A stretch of DNA of 52,345 bases, from assembly GCA_013297765.1 (NCBI GenBank), contig JAAFID010000004.1, positions 1 to 52,345 of the forward strand, in the 5' to 3' direction. The stretch's first letter is position 1; every line of letters starts with the position of its first letter. Below, one piece after another: positions 8,539 to 18,111 of the stretch. The position numbers were made by a program, and so were the translations under genes. This DNA comes from Cytophagales bacterium. GTDB lineage: Bacteria > Bacteroidota > Bacteroidia > Cytophagales > Cytophagaceae. Below the pieces are notes generated by a model that made no database searches, had not been told where the DNA came from, and saw nothing but the letters and a program-made list of their open reading frames with translations.

Positions 8539-9287
8539 TATCCAAATAATTTTTCAGCGGCTATAGCCATCAAGGCACCTAAAAATGATACAATCAACTT
8601 ATTTGCCTTAAATTGATGGTTGGGGCTAGATTCAAAAAAGATGGTGGTAGAGATGTAGAGAAAATTGCCCGCCACCAATGCAAAAAGAAACACAAAAGCA
8701 TCATCGGGCAGAAGGTTTGACGTGTAAAATAAATTGCTGCACAATAAACCTAAAGGTGACGCCAAAGAGAATAGTATGAGGAAAATCACAACCGTCGATT
8801 TTTTATTGAAGGCGTAGGTAAGTACTGCTGCAAGTGCCACGGCTTCGGGTATTTTATGCATAATCAATCCATACAACAAGGAATCTAATTGATGTGCCGC
8901 ACCATGATCATGCACAGGGTGCACCAGCAAAGTACCTTCTAAAAAAGAATGCAAACCGAGAGAGATAAGCAAGCCAAATAATATTTTTTTATTGGGCACA
9001 TGCTCGTGACCGCTATGGTGAATGTGCCCATGCTCAACCCCGCTAGAGAAAAATTCTAAAATCATTTGCAGGAAAAAGCCCGCCAATACATAAGTTCCTG
9101 TAATGGTAATGTCTTTAGCATCGTGAAATAATTCAGGAAGAATATGAATTACAGTAATAGAAAATAAATAAGAACCACTAAAGGCAAGTATAACCTTAAA
9201 ATTCTTTTTGCTTATGGCAGGGTACAATACTACCGAAAGCCCTGCTAACAGTGCGGAGAAGAATAGTATGAAAAAATTAAGATACAT
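8538..9287 (-). CDS. ZIP-family metal (zinc/iron) transporter
   Basis: This 249-residue inner-membrane protein has about eight hydrophobic segments. ZIP proteins import divalent metals such as zinc into the cytoplasm. The metal-site helices show LGLHSFLEGTLLV and LIMHKIPEAVAL, corresponding to the paired His/Glu motifs of transmembrane helices IV and V. A His-rich loop between helices III and IV (GVEHGHIHHSGHEH) is typical metal-sensing sequence. The gene sits between a methyltransferase (26-base gap) and the lipid kinase (1-base overlap). The chain alaS, methyltransferase, ZIP, kinase is probably one operon. Confidence 0.88.
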   Translation of the reverse strand: MYLNFFILFFSALLAGLSVVLYPAISKKNFKVILAFSGSYLFSITVIHILPELFHDAKDITITGTYVLAGFFLQMILEFFSSGVEHGHIHHSGHEHVPNKKILFGLLISLGLHSFLEGTLLVHPVHDHGAAHQLDSLLYGLIMHKIPEAVALAAVLTYAFNKKSTVVIFLILFSLASPLGLLCSNLFYTSNLLPDDAFVFLFALVAGNFLYISTTIFFESSPNHQFKANKLIVSFLGALMAIAAEKLFG

Positions 9288-9313
9288 TTATGGCAATTTG
9301 TTAATACTTGAAA

Positions 9314-10057
9314 TTATAATTTTGACAATACAAAAATCATGCGATCCGATTCTTTTTCGTCGTAAGGCTTCAAATCGTAGCTGCCATAGACTTTCTTTAC
9401 TTTTAGTTTTGCAAATTTGAAATAATCCATAAAATCTTTTTGGTAAATTATTCTTACCCTTTCTTCATAGTTATAGTCGCTGCCATGTGCTCTAAAACTG
9501 ATTTTTTTTACAATAAAATCATCAATTATAGATTTTGAAATATCAAAATGAATATGCTGTGCTACCTTAGTGTCGCTTGTGACTAGGCGATTGAGTACTT
9601 TGTTGGTATTCATAAAATCAATCACGATAAGGCCTTCTTGTTTGCAAGAGGCAGCCATGGCTGCTATGGCTTTGTAGTTGTCTTGATTGTCTTCAAAATA
9701 TCCAAAGCTGGTAAATAAGTTTAGCACCAAATCAAACTTGTCTTTTGCAAACACTTTACGCATGTCGTGCTCATGAAAATTCAACTGATCACTTTCCATT
9801 TTTTTGGCAAATGCTATACTACTTGGCGACAAATCTAAGCCTGTCACATTGAACCCTTTTTTAGAAAGGTAAAGTGCGTGCCGCCCTCTACCACAAGCAA
9901 TATCTGCAACGGTACTATTTATTGGCAATGCTAATTTTTTGGTCAGTTTGTCTATAAAACCTTCTGCCTCCAAAAAATCATGATTTTCATACAGTATATG
10001 ATAGTATTCCGAGTCGAACCATTGGCTGTACCAAGTACACTTTTGTTGTTTTGCCAT
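9314..10057 (-). CDS. Class I SAM-dependent methyltransferase
   Basis: This 247-residue protein has a Rossmann-like fold. Motif I is VADIACGRGRH (50-60). GFNVTGLDLS supplies the acidic residue for the ribose. LDLVLNLFTSFGYF-like sequence (DLVLNLFTSFGYF, about 115-130) follows as motif II. The N-terminus (WYSQWFDSEYYHILYENHD) is a conserved substrate-side lid. The substrate is unknown. It starts 45 bases after alaS and ends 26 bases before the ZIP gene, so it is likely co-transcribed with them. Confidence 0.85.
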   Translation of the reverse strand: MAKQQKCTWYSQWFDSEYYHILYENHDFLEAEGFIDKLTKKLALPINSTVADIACGRGRHALYLSKKGFNVTGLDLSPSSIAFAKKMESDQLNFHEHDMRKVFAKDKFDLVLNLFTSFGYFEDNQDNYKAIAAMAASCKQEGLIVIDFMNTNKVLNRLVTSDTKVAQHIHFDISKSIIDDFIVKKISFRAHGSDYNYEERVRIIYQKDFMDYFKFAKLKVKKVYGSYDLKPYDEKESDRMIFVLSKL

Positions 10058-10102
10058 TTGTATTTAGCCTAGGCTGATTGTGCGTTATGAATAGATGATG
10101 AA

Positions 10103-12724
10103 TTATATAGCCACTTGTTCATTGGCTATAGCCAGCACCCTGTCTAGCCCCGCTATGTTTTTACCGCCTGCAGTGGCGTAGAATGGCTGTCCGCCGCCGC
10201 CGCCTTCAATTTCTTTGGCAAGGTCTCGCACCATGTTGCCTGCGTGAAGGTTTTTTTCTTTTACCAAATTATCGGCAAACATCACGGTAACATTGGGCTT
10301 GCCCTGAACATCGGCTGCCAATATTAGGTAAAGATTTTCTAGTTTAGCTTTTAACTCAAACGCCACTTGTTTCAATACCTCGCTCGAGGAGATGCTCACT
10401 TTCTCTACGATACGGTTTACGCCATCTACGGACACTACTTTTTTCAGTAGCATTTCTTTCACTTGTTGCCCCTCTTTGGCATAAAATACTTCCATATTTT
10501 TTTGCAACTGGTTTCGTTCCTCAATAAGTGTTTCTAGTGATTTCACAACATCTTTAGGTTGTTTTAAAACCTCTTTGACTCCTTCTAATATTGCGGTTTG
10601 CTCAGCTACCCATAGTTCGGCTGCTTCGCCAGTAACTGCTTCAAGCCTACGCACACCTGCGGCTACAGAGCTTTCAGCTGTTATTTTTACAAAACCTATG
10701 TTGCCAGTGGCCTTGGTATGTGTACCACCACAAAATTCTACTGAATAGTTTTTGTCAAATGTAATGACACGCACATAGTCGCCATACTTCTCGCCAAATA
10801 AGGCTGTAGCACCCATTTTGCGGGCATCTTCAATAGGTACATTCCTTTGCTCGTAAAGCGGAATGTTTGCTCTTATTTTTGCATTGACGATACGCTCTAC
10901 TTGGGTTATTTCTTCATCGGTCATTTTTGAAAAATGAGAGAAATCAAAACGTAGAATTTTATCATTTACTAGCGAACCTTTTTGATTTACGTGTGCACCC
11001 AACACCTGCTTCAATGCCGCATGCAGCAAGTGTGTCGCACTGTGATTTATTTCTATATTGAATCTTTTTTTATCGTTTACCACAGCATCGAAATCAATAT
11101 CAAAATCAGTTGGCAACTTATCTACCAAATGAATGATAAGGTCGTTTTCTTTCTTGGTGTCCAATACTTTTATTTGTTCTTTCGCACTTTTTAAGATTCC
11201 AGAGTCGCCTACTTGTCCGCCACTTTCAGCGTAAAATGGGGTGGTATCTAGCACTATTTGGTACTGCTCTTTGTTGTTGGCTTTTACAGTGCGGTATTTT
11301 ACAATTTTTGTTTTTACTTGCAAATGGTCATAGCCTACAAACTCTACTTTATCGGTTTCTGAAATGGCTATCCAGTCGCCAGTTTCAGAGGCTGCCGCTT
11401 TTTTAGATCTTGTTTTTTGAATCAGCATGGCTTCGTCAAAGCCTACTTCATCTATCGTCCAGCCTTTTTCTCTTGCTATCAGTGCTGTTAAATCTAGTGG
11501 AAAACCATAGGTGTCAAATAATTCAAATACTACTTTGCCCTCAATTAATTTCGAAGCATTATTTTCAGCAGTTATTTGTTCTAATTTTTTCAATCCTATT
11601 TCGAGAGTTCTTAAAAATGAATTTTCTTCTTCTAATATTACCCTAGTTACAAAGTCTTGCTGGGCTTTTAACTCTGGAAATACTGCTGCAAATTGGTCGG
11701 CAATGATGGCCACTAATTTGTGTAAAAACGGTTCGTTGAACCCTAAAAAAGTAAAATAATACCGCACCGCACGACGCAAAATTCGGCGTATTACGTAGCC
11801 AGCTTTATTGTTCGATGGCAACTGTCCATCGGCAATGGTAAAGGCGATTGCCCTAATATGATCGGCCAATACACGCATGGCAATATCCGTTTTCTCCGCT
11901 GCACCATAAGCGATGCCACTTTGCTGGGCTATAAACTGAATGGTCGGTTGGAACACATCGGTATCGTAATTAGATGTTTTTTGTTGAATGGCCATACACA
12001 GCCTTTCAAAGCCCATACCTGTATCTACATGTTGTGCAGGCAGCAACTCTAGCGATCCATCGGCCTTGCGGTTGTATTGCATGAATACGTTGTTCCAAAT
12101 TTCTATTACTTCTGGATGGCTTTCGTTCACCAATTCTTTGCCAGGTATTTTGGCTATTTCTGCTTCACTGCGTAGGTCTATATGAATTTCGGTGCATGGC
12201 CCACAGGGTCCTTGAGCACCCATTTCCCAAAAATTATCTTTTTTAGAGCCATAGAGAATGCGGTCTTCAGTGGTAAATTTTTTCCATAGTTGAAAAGCTT
12301 CATCATCACGTTCTAAATTTTCTTTTTCATCGCCACCAAACACGGTCACATAAATTCGGTCTTTGGGTAGTTGATACACTTTAGTAAGCAATTCCCACGA
12401 CCATTCGATGGCTTCGGCTTTGAAGTAATCGCCAAAAGACCAGTTGCCCAACATTTCAAATAAAGTATGGTGATAGGTGTCTATCCCTACTTCTTCTAAG
12501 TCGTTGTGCTTTCCCGATACCCGCAAACATTTTTGCGTATCGGCAATTCTCGCATATTCTGATTCTTTATTTCCCAAAAAATAATCTTTGAATTGATTCA
12601 TGCCAGCATTGGTAAACATGAGTGTAGGGTCGTTTTTCAGCACTACGGGTGCCGATGCTACTATGCGGTGACCTTTGGATGCAAAGAAATCGAGAAAGGT
12701 TTGGCGAATGGTTTTAGAATCCAT
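10103..12724 (-). CDS. alaS: Alanine-tRNA ligase
   Basis: It charges tRNA-Ala and edits mischarged Ser/Gly. From the ATG at 12724 the product is 873 residues, the usual AlaS length, starting MDSKTIRQTFLDFFASKGH, the family's N-terminus. An ATG at 12826 would add 34 Lys-rich residues that match nothing in the family, so I reject it. The class II core spans about residues 1-240 (FTNAGMNQFKDYFLG, GPCGPCTEIH). The editing domain carries HSATHLLH and CGGTH zinc-site motifs. The C-terminal DHHA1 domain ends with GGGGGQPFYATAGGK. It is divergent from the M23 gene across 144 bases. Confidence 0.96.
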   Translation of the reverse strand: MDSKTIRQTFLDFFASKGHRIVASAPVVLKNDPTLMFTNAGMNQFKDYFLGNKESEYARIADTQKCLRVSGKHNDLEEVGIDTYHHTLFEMLGNWSFGDYFKAEAIEWSWELLTKVYQLPKDRIYVTVFGGDEKENLERDDEAFQLWKKFTTEDRILYGSKKDNFWEMGAQGPCGPCTEIHIDLRSEAEIAKIPGKELVNESHPEVIEIWNNVFMQYNRKADGSLELLPAQHVDTGMGFERLCMAIQQKTSNYDTDVFQPTIQFIAQQSGIAYGAAEKTDIAMRVLADHIRAIAFTIADGQLPSNNKAGYVIRRILRRAVRYYFTFLGFNEPFLHKLVAIIADQFAAVFPELKAQQDFVTRVILEEENSFLRTLEIGLKKLEQITAENNASKLIEGKVVFELFDTYGFPLDLTALIAREKGWTIDEVGFDEAMLIQKTRSKKAAASETGDWIAISETDKVEFVGYDHLQVKTKIVKYRTVKANNKEQYQIVLDTTPFYAESGGQVGDSGILKSAKEQIKVLDTKKENDLIIHLVDKLPTDFDIDFDAVVNDKKRFNIEINHSATHLLHAALKQVLGAHVNQKGSLVNDKILRFDFSHFSKMTDEEITQVERIVNAKIRANIPLYEQRNVPIEDARKMGATALFGEKYGDYVRVITFDKNYSVEFCGGTHTKATGNIGFVKITAESSVAAGVRRLEAVTGEAAELWVAEQTAILEGVKEVLKQPKDVVKSLETLIEERNQLQKNMEVFYAKEGQQVKEMLLKKVVSVDGVNRIVEKVSISSSEVLKQVAFELKAKLENLYLILAADVQGKPNVTVMFADNLVKEKNLHAGNMVRDLAKEIEGGGGGQPFYATAGGKNIAGLDRVLAIANEQVAI

Positions 12725-12868
12725 TGTTGGTTTGGTAAATTTATTTTTATTAGATTTAAACTCTTTTTTACTGCATTTTTCCAATATCAATGCAATTTCA
12801 CAATCATTTTTAGGCATAATGCCCAAATATAGGACATCAAATTTAGTACAAAATATTGAGGTAGAACA

Positions 12869-13840
12869 ATGGCAAAGATAAAATATTACTACGATACCGA
12901 GACTTGCAAATATGAGCGTTTGCGTACTTCCAAATCTGAAATTATATGGAACAGTTTGGGCTTTATTGTTACTTCTATATTGTTTGGTGCGGGGCTGTTG
13001 TATTTGTATGTGCAGTTTTTCAATTCCCCCAAAGAATTATTGCTCAAAAAAGACAATTCGGCTCTACTTTTTTATTACGATTTGATTAATAAAGAAATAG
13101 ACGAAGCCACTAAAACTATTGAACAACTAGAGGCTAGAGACAATAGTATTTACAGGGTCATATTTGAGGCACAGCCTATCAGTACTGCCGATCGCACTTC
13201 TGACGAGGGGCTAAATACCTACAAAGAGTTATTGGCAAAGGGCGTAAAGCCGCAAAAATTGATTGCCGCAACATTGAAAAAAATGGAACTGCTAAAAAAA
13301 CGTGTAGCCATACAGGGCAAATCGTTTGACGATATTATGAAACTGGCAAAAAATAAAACCAAGATGTATGCCAGTATTCCTGCCATTCAACCCATTTCCA
13401 ACAAAGAACTAAAAGCCTTGGCATCGGGTTTCGGTATGCGTATTCACCCTATTTATAAAGTAAAAATGATGCACACAGGCATTGATTTTACTGCCGTACG
13501 AGGCACTCCTATCTATGCCACTGGCGATGGGGTGGTGAAGGCTGTAGTTCCTAATCTAGGCGGCTATGGCAAAGAGGTAGAGGTAAATCATGGTTATGGC
13601 TATGTAACCCGCTATGCGCACATGGAAAAGTTCAATACACGGGTAGGGCAAAAAGTAAAACGTGGCGAATGCATCGGCTACGTAGGCAGCACAGGTACTG
13701 CAACAGCACCACACTTGCACTACGAAGTAATGAAAAATGGAGAAAAAGTAAACCCTATTTATTATTTTTTCAGCGATCTTACACCCACCGATTACGAAAC
13801 GTTGCTAAAACTAGGTTCTGTAGAAAATCAGTCGTTGTAG
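12869..13840 (+). CDS. M23-family (LytM-type) metallopeptidase, membrane anchored
   Basis: This 323-residue protein is predicted to cut peptidoglycan peptides in the periplasm. A single membrane segment lies at about residues 26-50 (IIWNSLGFIVTSILFGAGLL). A helical, coiled-coil-like stretch (60-160) precedes the catalytic domain (about 180-300). Zinc ligands are visible as H202 and D206 in HTGIDF, and H284 in the HLH of PHLHYEV, with H251 in RYAHM as the likely catalytic partner. All active-site residues are present, so it is probably a real hydrolase and not an EnvC/NlpD-like activator. It converges with the nuclease gene, leaving five bases between them. Confidence 0.92.
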   Translation: MAKIKYYYDTETCKYERLRTSKSEIIWNSLGFIVTSILFGAGLLYLYVQFFNSPKELLLKKDNSALLFYYDLINKEIDEATKTIEQLEARDNSIYRVIFEAQPISTADRTSDEGLNTYKELLAKGVKPQKLIAATLKKMELLKKRVAIQGKSFDDIMKLAKNKTKMYASIPAIQPISNKELKALASGFGMRIHPIYKVKMMHTGIDFTAVRGTPIYATGDGVVKAVVPNLGGYGKEVEVNHGYGYVTRYAHMEKFNTRVGQKVKRGECIGYVGSTGTATAPHLHYEVMKNGEKVNPIYYFFSDLTPTDYETLLKLGSVENQSL

Positions 13841-13845
13841 CTTTT

Positions 13846-16464
13846 TTATTTCTTGAGGATGGTTTGGAAATAAACTTCTTTTGAATCCTGAATTTTAAGA
13901 ATGTATAAGCCCAAAGGTAAAGCTGTGGTGTCTAGTTCGTAGCTTGTGGTTTTCTCTAATGGATATTTTTTACCTAATAAATCGAATATTTCTACTTTAG
14001 CATCTGCACTAATATTTCCTATGGTTATGCTATTTTGAAATGGATTAGGTGCAATAGTTATCGTTTTTACTTTTTCACTTTCTGTGCTGGTAATCATTTC
14101 AGGTTTCACCTGCACGCCAATAAGGATAGGGTCGTGGTCAGAAACCCTAAATGGATTAATTGCATACAAATCTGCTGTTTTAGGTTTTCTGGCCGATTCA
14201 TCATTGAAAGTGTAACTGATTACATTTGGCTCGTCGCAGTTGATATGCCACTTTTCCGCCCCTGTTACTTGTTTGGCAAAAGATGAGGTTGCAAAAGCAT
14301 GATCTAGTGAACCTGCCTCGCCCATGAATACAAACGAGTATGACAATCTTCCTTCAAACATATCTACCCAGCCTTTGCTACGCAGCAAATCTATAGGATC
14401 TTCTTGGGTATAGGCATTCAAGTCGCCTAGTATTACAATGTCTGAATCGCCTTTGGCAGCAATCAATCTATTGGCAAATGCAATTGCGGCTTCGGTTTGT
14501 ATTTTACGGTTTTCGTTGAAACAGGCTTGACCATCTTTCTGGTCTGCATTAAGGTCAGTAGCACCGCTGCAACCTTTGGATTTAAAGTGATTCACCATTA
14601 CGGTAAACTTCCCTCCGTTGCTATTCACTTTGAAAGTTTGAGCCAGCGGTACTCTATTGAACACGGCACTTTCGTCTAGTTCATAATCGCCTACTGGAGT
14701 TACAACTTTGGGTTTGTAGATGATGGCACATCTTATTTGGTCAGTACCTAGCAGACCCGCAGTATTGTTGGCAATGGTTCTAGAAGGTGAATTGATGAAA
14801 GCATACGTTCCTGCACCCGCCAATTGGTTAAGGCTATCAGTTAAAGTTTTGATGATAGAACTTTCTCCAAAACCGTCATTTTCTAACTCAATCATGCCCA
14901 GCACATCAGCATTTAAGGCATGTACGGCACGCATTGTTTTGGCTATTTGTCTTTTAAACTCTGCCAAGCTTTGTGCCCCACGAGAGTTGGCTGAGGTAAA
15001 TATATTGTCAACTCCATTAAACAAATTCTCCACATTGAATGAAGCAATTTTCACATTGCTGCTTCCTACAGCTGGCGGAGTAAGAGGGCGTTTGTTGTAG
15101 TTCCAAGTAATTTTTTCTGTGGGTTGCAAACGGTATTTGCCAAAACCATAACCTACTATTGCTTCTAAATTAGTAACCGATGAACCACTGCGAATGGTAT
15201 TTTCCAATGGGTCTAGGAATGGTATGGGGTTAGGCAATTCCTTATTACTATTATCGTCTAGTGTAATGGTTTTGGAAACATTTTCTAAAACATAATTATT
15301 GATGGCAGCGACATTTGAGTTGCCACTAAAACTATTTCCAGAAGCTGGGTCATCGTTAGGGTCAATAGTTACTGTTGCATTGTACATTCTCGCATCGGCC
15401 TTTAAAACCAATTCTCCATAGCGACCTAAGTTGTAATTTTCAGAAACGAACATGGTGTTATTTATTCTTACCCTCATACCCTCAAAATTTTCCCAAACAG
15501 TAGGCGGTTGCAAAGGAAGAGTAATGGAAATAGCAGCAGGCAAAGGGTTTGCAGAGGAAATAATGGATACCGTAGGGTTTGTCAATTCAGTTTGACCAAA
15601 GCTTTCATTTACCGTACCTGTTACCTGAACCTTATCTCCTTGTTTCACCGCACCTGTATAAGTAGTAGTGGTAAATATCCAAACACCTTCAGAAGTGGCG
15701 TTGTTGTTGTCTTTGTCGCTATCTTCTTCTTGCATATAAAAACCGCCGTAGCCGTCAATTCCCAGTGAAGTGTTGGTTACTATGCCTTCCACTGCTGCTT
15801 TTCCTGTAATTGTACTCGCAAAACCATCGCCTTGAATGTCATGTATTTTATAAAAATTAACGACAGGATTCTCCCCAGAACCTGAAGTACCCGTCAATAC
15901 AATATTGTCAAACCTTAATGTTCCTGAAGTCGCATAATTAGAGGCCGCAGTTGTAGCTTTATAAGTGTCACCATCAAATGCTGTTACAATTTTTAAAATG
16001 ATGTTAGCATTGTCATTTGTTTCAGCTTTTTTAGAAGAAAGATTAATGCTTCTTTTGATAAAGACTTCGCCAGTTGTCACTATAAAAGAATCAATAGCGG
16101 TAAAGGTCTCCCCATTATTGGTAGAAAGTAAAAATATTTCTTTATTGGCCGCAGTGTTGCTATGGCGAATATCTAAATTTAGCTGAATGTTGGAAAATCC
16201 AAGAGTACTAAAGGCTATAGAAATACCAGCAGTTTGATTGCCAACAGTAGCTGCAGGATAGCCCGAAGTGCCATATCCCTTGCCTGAACTGGGACTGCCA
16301 CCGGGAAAAGTGCCAACGACCCCGCCAATTGGGGCAATGACACCAGTTCCAGTTGTAGGGCTTAGCGAACTGGCATCAAAATCCCATTTGACAATTGTTT
16401 CTTGAGCATTAGTAGATGCAGCCGCAAGAGTAATTAAAAAAAGTAATAGGAAAATTTTTTTCAC
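13846..16464 (-). CDS. Secreted endonuclease/exonuclease/phosphatase-family protein with T9SS sorting domain
   Basis: This is an 872-residue exported protein. A signal peptide covers about residues 1-20. Residues 20-200 look like a beta-sandwich (KWDFDASSLSP.. FDNIVLTGTSGSGENPVV). Residues 205-330 resemble the OB-like domain that often precedes secreted nucleases. The catalytic EEP domain runs from about 468 (VKIASFNVENLFN) through MIELENDGFGESS, MVNHFKSKGC and ILGDLNAYTQEDP to SDHDPILIG (about 776). These segments cover the Asn, Glu, Asp and His residues of the family. The last about 80 residues (APNPFQNSITI to the end) are a type A T9SS sorting domain. It is likely an extracellular DNase or phosphodiesterase used in scavenging. 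Confidence 0.9.
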   Translation of the reverse strand: MKKIFLLLFLITLAAASTNAQETIVKWDFDASSLSPTTGTGVIAPIGGVVGTFPGGSPSSGKGYGTSGYPAATVGNQTAGISIAFSTLGFSNIQLNLDIRHSNTAANKEIFLLSTNNGETFTAIDSFIVTTGEVFIKRSINLSSKKAETNDNANIILKIVTAFDGDTYKATTAASNYATSGTLRFDNIVLTGTSGSGENPVVNFYKIHDIQGDGFASTITGKAAVEGIVTNTSLGIDGYGGFYMQEEDSDKDNNNATSEGVWIFTTTTYTGAVKQGDKVQVTGTVNESFGQTELTNPTVSIISSANPLPAAISITLPLQPPTVWENFEGMRVRINNTMFVSENYNLGRYGELVLKADARMYNATVTIDPNDDPASGNSFSGNSNVAAINNYVLENVSKTITLDDNSNKELPNPIPFLDPLENTIRSGSSVTNLEAIVGYGFGKYRLQPTEKITWNYNKRPLTPPAVGSSNVKIASFNVENLFNGVDNIFTSANSRGAQSLAEFKRQIAKTMRAVHALNADVLGMIELENDGFGESSIIKTLTDSLNQLAGAGTYAFINSPSRTIANNTAGLLGTDQIRCAIIYKPKVVTPVGDYELDESAVFNRVPLAQTFKVNSNGGKFTVMVNHFKSKGCSGATDLNADQKDGQACFNENRKIQTEAAIAFANRLIAAKGDSDIVILGDLNAYTQEDPIDLLRSKGWVDMFEGRLSYSFVFMGEAGSLDHAFATSSFAKQVTGAEKWHINCDEPNVISYTFNDESARKPKTADLYAINPFRVSDHDPILIGVQVKPEMITSTESEKVKTITIAPNPFQNSITIGNISADAKVEIFDLLGKKYPLEKTTSYELDTTALPLGLYILKIQDSKEVYFQTILKK

Positions 16465-16568
16465 TTGGCTTTAATTTAAATGGAATTGTAAAAGTACTAA
16501 AGTAAGATTATGGCTATGTTAGGTATATATTATTAAATAAAGTTATTTTTATAAGGTTTCTAGTTCTA

Positions 16569-17573
16569 TCAGCTTATTAAATAATTTCTTTTAGCATTGT
16601 ACATTAACATATACCCTCTTTTATTTGTATCACTTAAGTAGGATTGACTCACTAATGTTTCCACAAAAGGATGTTTTTCTAAAAAAGGACTTAGCAATTT
16701 CACTATTCTGCTTTCTGCTACACCTATTTTTTGGGCAAATGCTGTAAAATCACTTTTTGAAGGATGGCCGTTTCGTTTGTATTGCTCACTTTTAAAACCA
16801 TCGGCAAATAATCCTTTGGTTAAAGCAAAGTCAGTGTCATCTACATGTAGTTTTGTATTTACCAAATCGTAAGCTGGGCTTAACAAATAATCGCCTTTTG
16901 TTGATTCTAGCAGTGAAAAGTTTTTTAAGTGAGCATCCCCGTTAGAGAATAGAAAATTGAACACGACCAACGAAAAATATTTCTCTATTTCTACCCTCCA
17001 TGCTGGTAGATATTTCTGAATCAAAAGTCCTATTTCTTCATAGCTGTACTCATATTTTTCATTGGAATGTAAAGTTGTTTTACCAGCCAAAGACGCAAAA
17101 TCCTCCTGACCCCATTTCAATTTCTCCTTTACATCTTTAACATCAAACCTTTTGGTGATGTATGCAGGTTCGCCACTTTTAAAAAAAATCAAACCGTTTT
17201 CTGCTGTATTTATTCCATATACTTGGTGAGCAATTTGCATGGTCAAATGCTCATTAGCCGGAATCTCGTCTCTTTTTTTGAGCAATGAGGGTATAGGTTT
17301 CAGAATATGTGTACCCTGTTCACCTTCGTGTGTCAGTCGCAATACATTTTTGTCCAGCACCATACTTATCTTGGTTTGAAAACCAGATAGAGAAATCCTT
17401 TTCATGTTTTCTAAAAATGCTGCAAGTGTGGCTTCATCCTGTTGTGGCGAAGTAAGATTCAGGATGTGGCTTACGGATTTTCCGTAAAACAGCTTACGAT
17501 GGCATGAAGAACTATATGTCTCAAAACCCTTTGCCAAAGTGCCAGGGCAGTATTGTATTATTGGCAAACTCAT
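16569..17573 (-). CDS. HipT-like serine/threonine kinase toxin (HipA C-terminal type)
   Basis: This 334-residue protein is a HipA-type kinase lacking the N-terminal subdomain, which is encoded by the preceding gene. RISLSGFQTK carries Ser61-Leu-Ser63 ahead of GFQTK, the place of the Ser-x-Ser autophosphorylation motif of E. coli HipT. NGDAHLKN (D213) is the catalytic loop and SPAYD (D236) the metal-binding loop. Length and spacing agree closely with HipT (about 335 residues, catalytic Asp near 210). Known relatives phosphorylate aminoacyl-tRNA synthetases (HipA on GltX, HipT on TrpS); the target here is unknown. Its start overlaps the previous stop by four bases (ATGA). Confidence 0.9.
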   Translation of the reverse strand: MSLPIIQYCPGTLAKGFETYSSSCHRKLFYGKSVSHILNLTSPQQDEATLAAFLENMKRISLSGFQTKISMVLDKNVLRLTHEGEQGTHILKPIPSLLKKRDEIPANEHLTMQIAHQVYGINTAENGLIFFKSGEPAYITKRFDVKDVKEKLKWGQEDFASLAGKTTLHSNEKYEYSYEEIGLLIQKYLPAWRVEIEKYFSLVVFNFLFSNGDAHLKNFSLLESTKGDYLLSPAYDLVNTKLHVDDTDFALTKGLFADGFKSEQYKRNGHPSKSDFTAFAQKIGVAESRIVKLLSPFLEKHPFVETLVSQSYLSDTNKRGYMLMYNAKRNYLIS

Positions 17574-17899
17574 TTGTTCGGTATTTTTTTTACCGTAATG
17601 TTGCCAATAGTATCGGCAGTTGCGGTAGATAGTAGTAAGCCAAATTGGTCGTTTTCATCAATTTTTAAAAGCCAGCTTTGAGCCTTTCTATTTTCGCCCT
17701 CTGCTATCATATTGCTAAAAAAAGGGAATAAAAGTTCACCGCTGTATTCCTGCTGTGTTTTAGGGAGCGTTAAACTAATAGCAGGTTTCGTGGTATCGTT
17801 AAAATAAATGTCTTCATACCTGAACACAAAATGAGAACGATTGTGCTCGGTAAGCGTTCCAGCTAGTGTTCCATTGCGGAATATTTCTACAGCCCTCAT
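17570..17899 (-). CDS. HipS-like protein (HipA N-terminal subdomain 1 as a separate gene)
   Basis: This 109-residue protein corresponds to the N-terminal subdomain of HipA (Couple_hipA type): VEIFRNGTLAGTLTEHNRSHFVFRY at the start, then ISLTLP, then LFPFFSNMIAEG and a C-terminal GNITVKKI. In E. coli O127 the separate HipS, not HipB, neutralises the kinase, so this is the likely antitoxin; that is inference from the family. It overlaps both neighbours by four bases (ATGA), ensuring linked translation and a fixed antitoxin to toxin ratio. Confidence 0.88.
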   Translation of the reverse strand: MRAVEIFRNGTLAGTLTEHNRSHFVFRYEDIYFNDTTKPAISLTLPKTQQEYSGELLFPFFSNMIAEGENRKAQSWLLKIDENDQFGLLLSTATADTIGNITVKKIPNK

Positions 17900-18111
17900 G
17901 GATTTAGATTGCTTTTTATTTCTAGGCTCAGTTTCATACCCAATACCTCGGCTAGTTTGTTCAATACATTTAACGATGGATTTCCCTGTCCACGCTCTAG
18001 TTTATACAGTGTATTGGTACTTACCTTTGCCAACTCAGCCAAGTGAGGTTGCGTGATACCCAACTCTTTTCTTCTGCTTTTGATGGTTTCACCAAGTTCT
18101 CGAAATAACAT
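17896..18111 (-). CDS. HipB-like Xre-family DNA-binding protein
   Basis: This 71-residue protein is almost entirely one Cro/C1-type helix-turn-helix domain (LGETIKSRRKELGITQPHLA then VSTNTLYKLERGQGNPSLN). It probably represses its own operon and may bind HipS/HipT. It is the first of three genes joined by four-base overlaps. A direct repeat overlaps its start codon and recurs 60 bases upstream, consistent with autoregulation. Unlike E. coli HipB it has no long C-terminal extension. Confidence 0.88.
   Translation of the reverse strand: MLFRELGETIKSRRKELGITQPHLAELAKVSTNTLYKLERGQGNPSLNVLNKLAEVLGMKLSLEIKSNLNP

Noticed and set aside
12725-12826. N-terminal extension of alaS from the ATG at 12826
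   Set aside because: The extra 34 residues are Lys/Asn-rich, match no AlaS N-terminus, and would use up most of the promoter region shared with the divergent M23 gene. The ATG at 12724 gives the family-typical start and length.
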